DNA of 14,992 bases from CAZKTS01 sp964555735 (GTDB lineage Bacteria; Actinomycetota; Acidimicrobiia; IMCC26256; PALSA-555): contig CAZKTS010000285.1 of the NCBI GenBank assembly GCA_964555735.1, positions 1 through 14,992 of the forward strand, read 5' to 3'. The notes beneath the pieces are model-generated. The model saw nothing but the letters and a program-made list of their open reading frames with translations. It had not been told where the DNA came from and did no database searches. Below are positions 12,441 through 14,992 of this stretch, one piece after another. Position numbers and translations under genes: made by a program. Within the stretch, counting starts at the first letter, position 1, and each line of letters starts with the position of its first letter.

Positions 12441-12947
12441 TCAGGCGGTCGCGCGGGGACGGACGGCGCAGGCCTCGTCGAGGTCGAGGACCATCGTCAG
12501 GCGCCCGAAGGCGACCCAGTTGCCGACGCAGATGCCGAGGTCGAGGATCTCGGCGTCGGTGAAGTGCTCGCGCAGCCGCGAGAAGAAGTCGTCGTCGAGC
12601 GACATGTGGTCGAGCGCGAACTTCTCGGCGTACTCGATGGCCAGCCGCTCCTGCGCCGAGTATTGGGGGTGGGTGGGATCGTCGACGTGCGCGTACAGCT
12701 CCTCGTCGACGCCTTGCTCCGCGAGCTCGGGGATCCGCCAGCCCATGCAGACCGAGCACTGGTTGATCCGCGCGATCTTCATGCGCGCCGCCTCCCGCAC
12801 GCGCGCCGGGAGCTCACTCTGCGAGTACACGGCGTAGGAGAGCTGCTGCACCGCCTGACCCATGTCGGGCCGCAGGCCCCAGACCCGGACGATCTCGGGG
12901 AGCTCGTCCTGGCCCTCGGGCGTGGGGGGAAGGTTCAACCGCGACAT
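12441..12947 (-). CDS. AhpD/carboxymuconolactone decarboxylase family protein with CxxC
   Basis: A 168-residue protein. REAARMKIARINQCSVCMGW (51-70) holds the CxxC pair Cys64 and Cys67 on the family's redox helix. RLAIEYAEKFALDHMSLDDD (101-120) and LGICVGNWVAFGRLTMVLDL (137-156) are the following family helices. It is the likely redox-active relative of the CxxC-less protein at 9313-9774. AGGAGG at 12955-12960 lies 7 bases from ATG 12947, whereas the in-frame GTG 12950 would be only 4 bases away, so ATG is chosen. That ATG overlaps the CoA-transferase stop by one base (TGATG). Proteins of this type are common in actinobacterial lipid and aromatic catabolic operons, where their reaction is usually unproven. 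Confidence 0.87.
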   Translation of the reverse strand: MSRLNLPPTPEGQDELPEIVRVWGLRPDMGQAVQQLSYAVYSQSELPARVREAARMKIARINQCSVCMGWRIPELAEQGVDEELYAHVDDPTHPQYSAQERLAIEYAEKFALDHMSLDDDFFSRLREHFTDAEILDLGICVGNWVAFGRLTMVLDLDEACAVRPRATA

Positions 12948-13957
12948 CACGCAACCTCCTGTTGGTCGTGACGATGGTACCGACGAGTGAGTGACTCCGC
13001 GACGACGTCGCGGAGCGCGACGTCGACGATCGTGCCGCCGCCGGCCGCGAGCGCAGCCACCGCACCGTTGGCGGCGACGAGGCCGCCGAGCGGGTCGGCC
13101 GGGGCGTCGCCGACGAAGACCGGTTCCTGCGGGCTGCCGCCGGCGACGGCGAGGCCGCCGGCCACGGCCGCATCGTCACCGAACGCGACGCGGTCACGCC
13201 ATGGCCCGGCGAGGCCGTACCCGGTGACCGCGACCCAGACGAGGCCGGCGTCGACGCGGCGTTCGAGGTCGAGCGGGAGCTGCTCGAGCGCGCGCGGACG
13301 CGCGGAGGTGACGACGATGTCGGTTGCGTCGAGCCACGGTCCGAGGTCGGCGGGGCGGTCGACCGTCGCCTCCCGCTTCGCGCCGTTGAGCGCGCGCCAG
13401 AACGCGGGTGGACCACCGCGCGCGCCGTCGGGCCGTCCGTGGAGCTCGACCTTGGTGACCGTGGCACCGAGCCCACCGAGCAGCCGCGCACACAGTGGTC
13501 CGGCCCACATCGCGGACAGGTCGAGGACCCGTACACCGTCGAGCGACGTGGGAGCGACCGGTGTCACGGGGATCTCACGGAGGGTGGGCGAGACGGTCGT
13601 GCCCTCGACCGCCACCGCGGCCGGCATGCCGAGCAGCTGGGCCCGCGCCACGGCGTCCTCGGCGGTCATTGTCGTGAGTGCTTCCTGGATCGCATCCCAG
13701 GGCGGCCCGTCCCACTCGCGCCCCATCCACGCGGCGAGGAGCTCGGTGTCGGTGCGGCGAGCGAGGTTGATCGCGACCCAGCGCCCGTCGGCCGCGCGCA
13801 GCAGCCGGCAGGAGCCCCCGGCCGAGACGCGGCCGTCGGGTGCAACGCCGAGGAGCGCGCTGCGCTCACGTAGCAGCGCGGGGCCATCGGCACCGATCGC
13901 CGCGCCGAGCTCGGCGGCGTACGCGTCGAGGGCGGACTCGGCCGCCGCGATCGTCAT
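12947..13957 (-). CDS. CaiB/BaiF-type (class III) CoA-transferase, rearranged order
   Basis: A 336-residue protein, short for the family (about 400). The motif that normally opens these proteins, RVLDLSAMWAGPLCARLLGG followed by LGATVTKVE, is at 143-171 instead of near residue 10. It is followed by TGYGLAGPW (245-253), FGDDAAVAGG (259-268, with candidate catalytic Asp 261 or 262), GDAPADPLGG and the end IVDVALRD. The first 120 residues contain GGSCRLLRAADGRWVAINLA (47-66) and AIQEALTTMTAEDAVARAQL (89-108), then GMPAAVAV, which resemble the C-terminal third of ordinary members. From memory, actinobacteria carry other proteins of this build. It should move CoA between acids or act as a racemase-like relative. 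ATG 13957 lies 2 bases after the SDR stop. It forms part of the catabolic operon. Confidence 0.85.
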   Translation of the reverse strand: MTIAAAESALDAYAAELGAAIGADGPALLRERSALLGVAPDGRVSAGGSCRLLRAADGRWVAINLARRTDTELLAAWMGREWDGPPWDAIQEALTTMTAEDAVARAQLLGMPAAVAVEGTTVSPTLREIPVTPVAPTSLDGVRVLDLSAMWAGPLCARLLGGLGATVTKVELHGRPDGARGGPPAFWRALNGAKREATVDRPADLGPWLDATDIVVTSARPRALEQLPLDLERRVDAGLVWVAVTGYGLAGPWRDRVAFGDDAAVAGGLAVAGGSPQEPVFVGDAPADPLGGLVAANGAVAALAAGGGTIVDVALRDVVAESLTRRYHRHDQQEVA

Positions 13958-13959
13958 GG

Positions 13960-14739
13960 CTAGTGGAAGACCTCGCCGCCGTTGACGTCGAGCGCCTGAC
14001 CGGTGATGACCGACGACAGGTCCGACGCGAAGAACACCGCCGCGTTGGCGCAGTCGTCGTCGGGCGGGATCTCCCCGAGCGGGATCTCCTTGGCGATCTC
14101 GTCGTAGCTCTCCTGGGGCGACTTGCCGGTCTGCGCCTCCATCATCTGGAAGTACATCTCGACCGACGGGCCCCACATCCAGCCCGGCACGATCGAGTTC
14201 ACCCGGATCTTGTGGGGGCCGAGCTCCTTCGCGAGCACCTGCGCGGCCGTCAGCAGCGCACCCTTCGACGTCGCGTACCCGCCCTGCAGCGGCAGCACCT
14301 TCCGCTGGATCATCGAGTTCACGAAGATGATCGACCCGCTCCCCTGCGCCTTCATCGTCGGGAGCACGGCCTGGGTGAGCTGGAGGCTGCCGAAGAGGTT
14401 GACGTCCATGATGTGGCGCCACGACGACAGATCGACGTCTTCGAAGAGCTGGAACGTGTCGGGGGCGAACGCGTTGTGCACGAGCACATCGGTGCCACCG
14501 AGCTCGTCGGCCGCCAGCTTCGCGAGGCGCGTGCACGCCTCGGCGTCGGTGATGTCGGTGCGGGCGTAGACCGCCTTGCGCCCGAGCGCCTCGATCTCGG
14601 CCTGCACCTCCTGGAGGTACGACTCGGTGCGGGCACCGAGCGCGACATCGGCGCCTTCACGCGCGAACGCGAGCGCGATCTCCTTGCCGAGACCCGGCCC
14701 GACGCCCGACACGATCGCCGTCTTGTCCTTCAACAACAT
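13960..14739 (-). CDS. SDR family NAD(P)-dependent oxidoreductase
   Basis: A 259-residue short-chain dehydrogenase with all key residues: cofactor motif AIVSGVGPGLGKEIA (8-22), NA(F) at 89-91 in place of NNAG, Ser142 (IIFVNSMIQ), Tyr155 and Lys159 (YATSK), and C-terminal SSVITGQALDVNGGE. The loop after the active site is long (GWMWGPSVEMYFQMMEAQTG, 186-205), suggesting a large or hydrophobic substrate. AGGA at 14746-14749 lies 6 bases from ATG 14739. It is preceded, across a 43-base gap, by a second SDR with a very similar C-terminus (VITGQTLDVN), so the two may be tandem paralogues. Two bases separate it from the CoA-transferase. The role is probably hydroxy/keto interconversion in the same pathway. 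Confidence 0.93.
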   Translation of the reverse strand: MLLKDKTAIVSGVGPGLGKEIALAFAREGADVALGARTESYLQEVQAEIEALGRKAVYARTDITDAEACTRLAKLAADELGGTDVLVHNAFAPDTFQLFEDVDLSSWRHIMDVNLFGSLQLTQAVLPTMKAQGSGSIIFVNSMIQRKVLPLQGGYATSKGALLTAAQVLAKELGPHKIRVNSIVPGWMWGPSVEMYFQMMEAQTGKSPQESYDEIAKEIPLGEIPPDDDCANAAVFFASDLSSVITGQALDVNGGEVFH

Positions 14740-14782
14740 GTGTGGTCCTGTCTCCTGCTGCTCGAGCGACGCGCACCACGCA

Positions 14783-14992
14783 TCAAGACATGGTGCGGCC
14801 GCAGTTGACGTCGAGGGTCTGGCCGGTGATGACCCGGCTGAGGTTGCTGGCGAAGAAGAGCACCGCCGGCGCGATCTCCTCGGGCCAGGCCAGGTGGTGG
14901 AGCGGGTTCTGCGCCGCGATCTCGTCGGCGACGTCGTCGGGCGCGATCCCCCGTTGCTCGGCGATCCACGCGAAGTACTCGTCGAGCGATCG
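14783..14992 (-). CDS. SDR family oxidoreductase, C-terminal fragment
   Basis: The 3' end of a gene continuing past the right edge; 69 residues and the TGA at 14783-14785 are visible, with no start codon inside the window. The tail reads LHHLAWPEEIAPAVLFFASN (31-50) followed by LSRVITGQTLDVNCG, the standard C-terminal strand and dimer helix of SDRs. SLDEYFAWIAEQRGIAPDD parallels the long substrate loop of the adjacent SDR, supporting a tandem duplication. The conserved GG of the ending is CG here. The active site lies outside the window. It is upstream of, and probably cotranscribed with, the genes down to 9313. Confidence 0.88.
   Translation of the reverse strand, partial: RSLDEYFAWIAEQRGIAPDDVADEIAAQNPLHHLAWPEEIAPAVLFFASNLSRVITGQTLDVNCGRTMS

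Noticed and set aside
11383..12837. Long open frame on + opposite the P450 and AhpD-like genes
   Set aside because: It has no recognisable motif and crosses two well-supported genes on the other strand.
13958..14536. Longer N-terminus for the CoA-transferase reaching into the SDR gene
   Set aside because: The extra sequence is out-of-frame reading of the SDR; ATG 13957 lies 2 bases after the SDR stop as in the other junctions of this operon.

Overview
The DNA is very GC-rich (roughly 70% or more), uses GTG starts freely, and packs genes with 4-base start/stop overlaps and almost no spacers. The gene content is SDR dehydrogenases, crotonases, an acyl-CoA ligase, a CYP125-like P450, a CaiB-type CoA-transferase and AhpD-like proteins. 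One protein also has a Thr/Pro-rich extracytoplasmic stalk. Together these suggest a high-GC actinobacterium; my best guess is an uncultured or little-studied Acidimicrobiia member, with mycobacteria-like lipid or terpenoid catabolism. This assignment is inference from composition and families only.

Layout. Positions 2-745 (+) hold the end of an APH-type phosphotransferase and an SRPBCC protein. Positions 765-1643 (-) hold a crotonase transcribed toward them. Positions 1661-5789 (+) form one tight operon: two tiny desulforedoxin-like metal proteins, a rearranged crotonase, an acyl-CoA ligase and a Tat-signal flavin amine oxidase. The divergent pair at 1643/1661 seems to share a symmetric -10 element and to be leaderless on both sides. 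Positions 5806-7843 (-) hold an AhpD-like protein downstream of a membrane-anchored ECF sigma factor. Positions 7844-8140 are a repeat-rich divergent promoter region. Positions 8141-9210 (+) hold a small secreted protein and an L,D-transpeptidase, ending at a strong hairpin. Positions 9313-14992 (-) are one operon entering from the right edge: SDR (partial), SDR, CoA-transferase, AhpD-like, P450, SDR-like, SDR, AhpD-like.

How the genes may work together. The two catabolic blocks contain the enzyme types needed to oxidise a hydrophobic, perhaps steroid- or terpenoid-like, substrate (P450, SDRs), activate it to a CoA ester (ligase, CoA-transferase) and shorten it (crotonases). No substrate can be read from the sequence. 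The central block looks like a cell-envelope response unit: the sigma factor carries its own anti-sigma-like zinc motif, a membrane segment and an outside domain, and a motif in its own promoter region recurs in front of the secreted-protein/L,D-transpeptidase pair.

The most striking observation is rearranged domain order. The amine oxidase appears to be a complete circular permutation: its normal C-terminal FAD-contacting segment follows a Tat signal and precedes the N-terminal Rossmann motif. The CoA-transferase, and to a lesser extent the crotonase at 1964-2974, also carry segments resembling their family's C-terminal part in front of the core.
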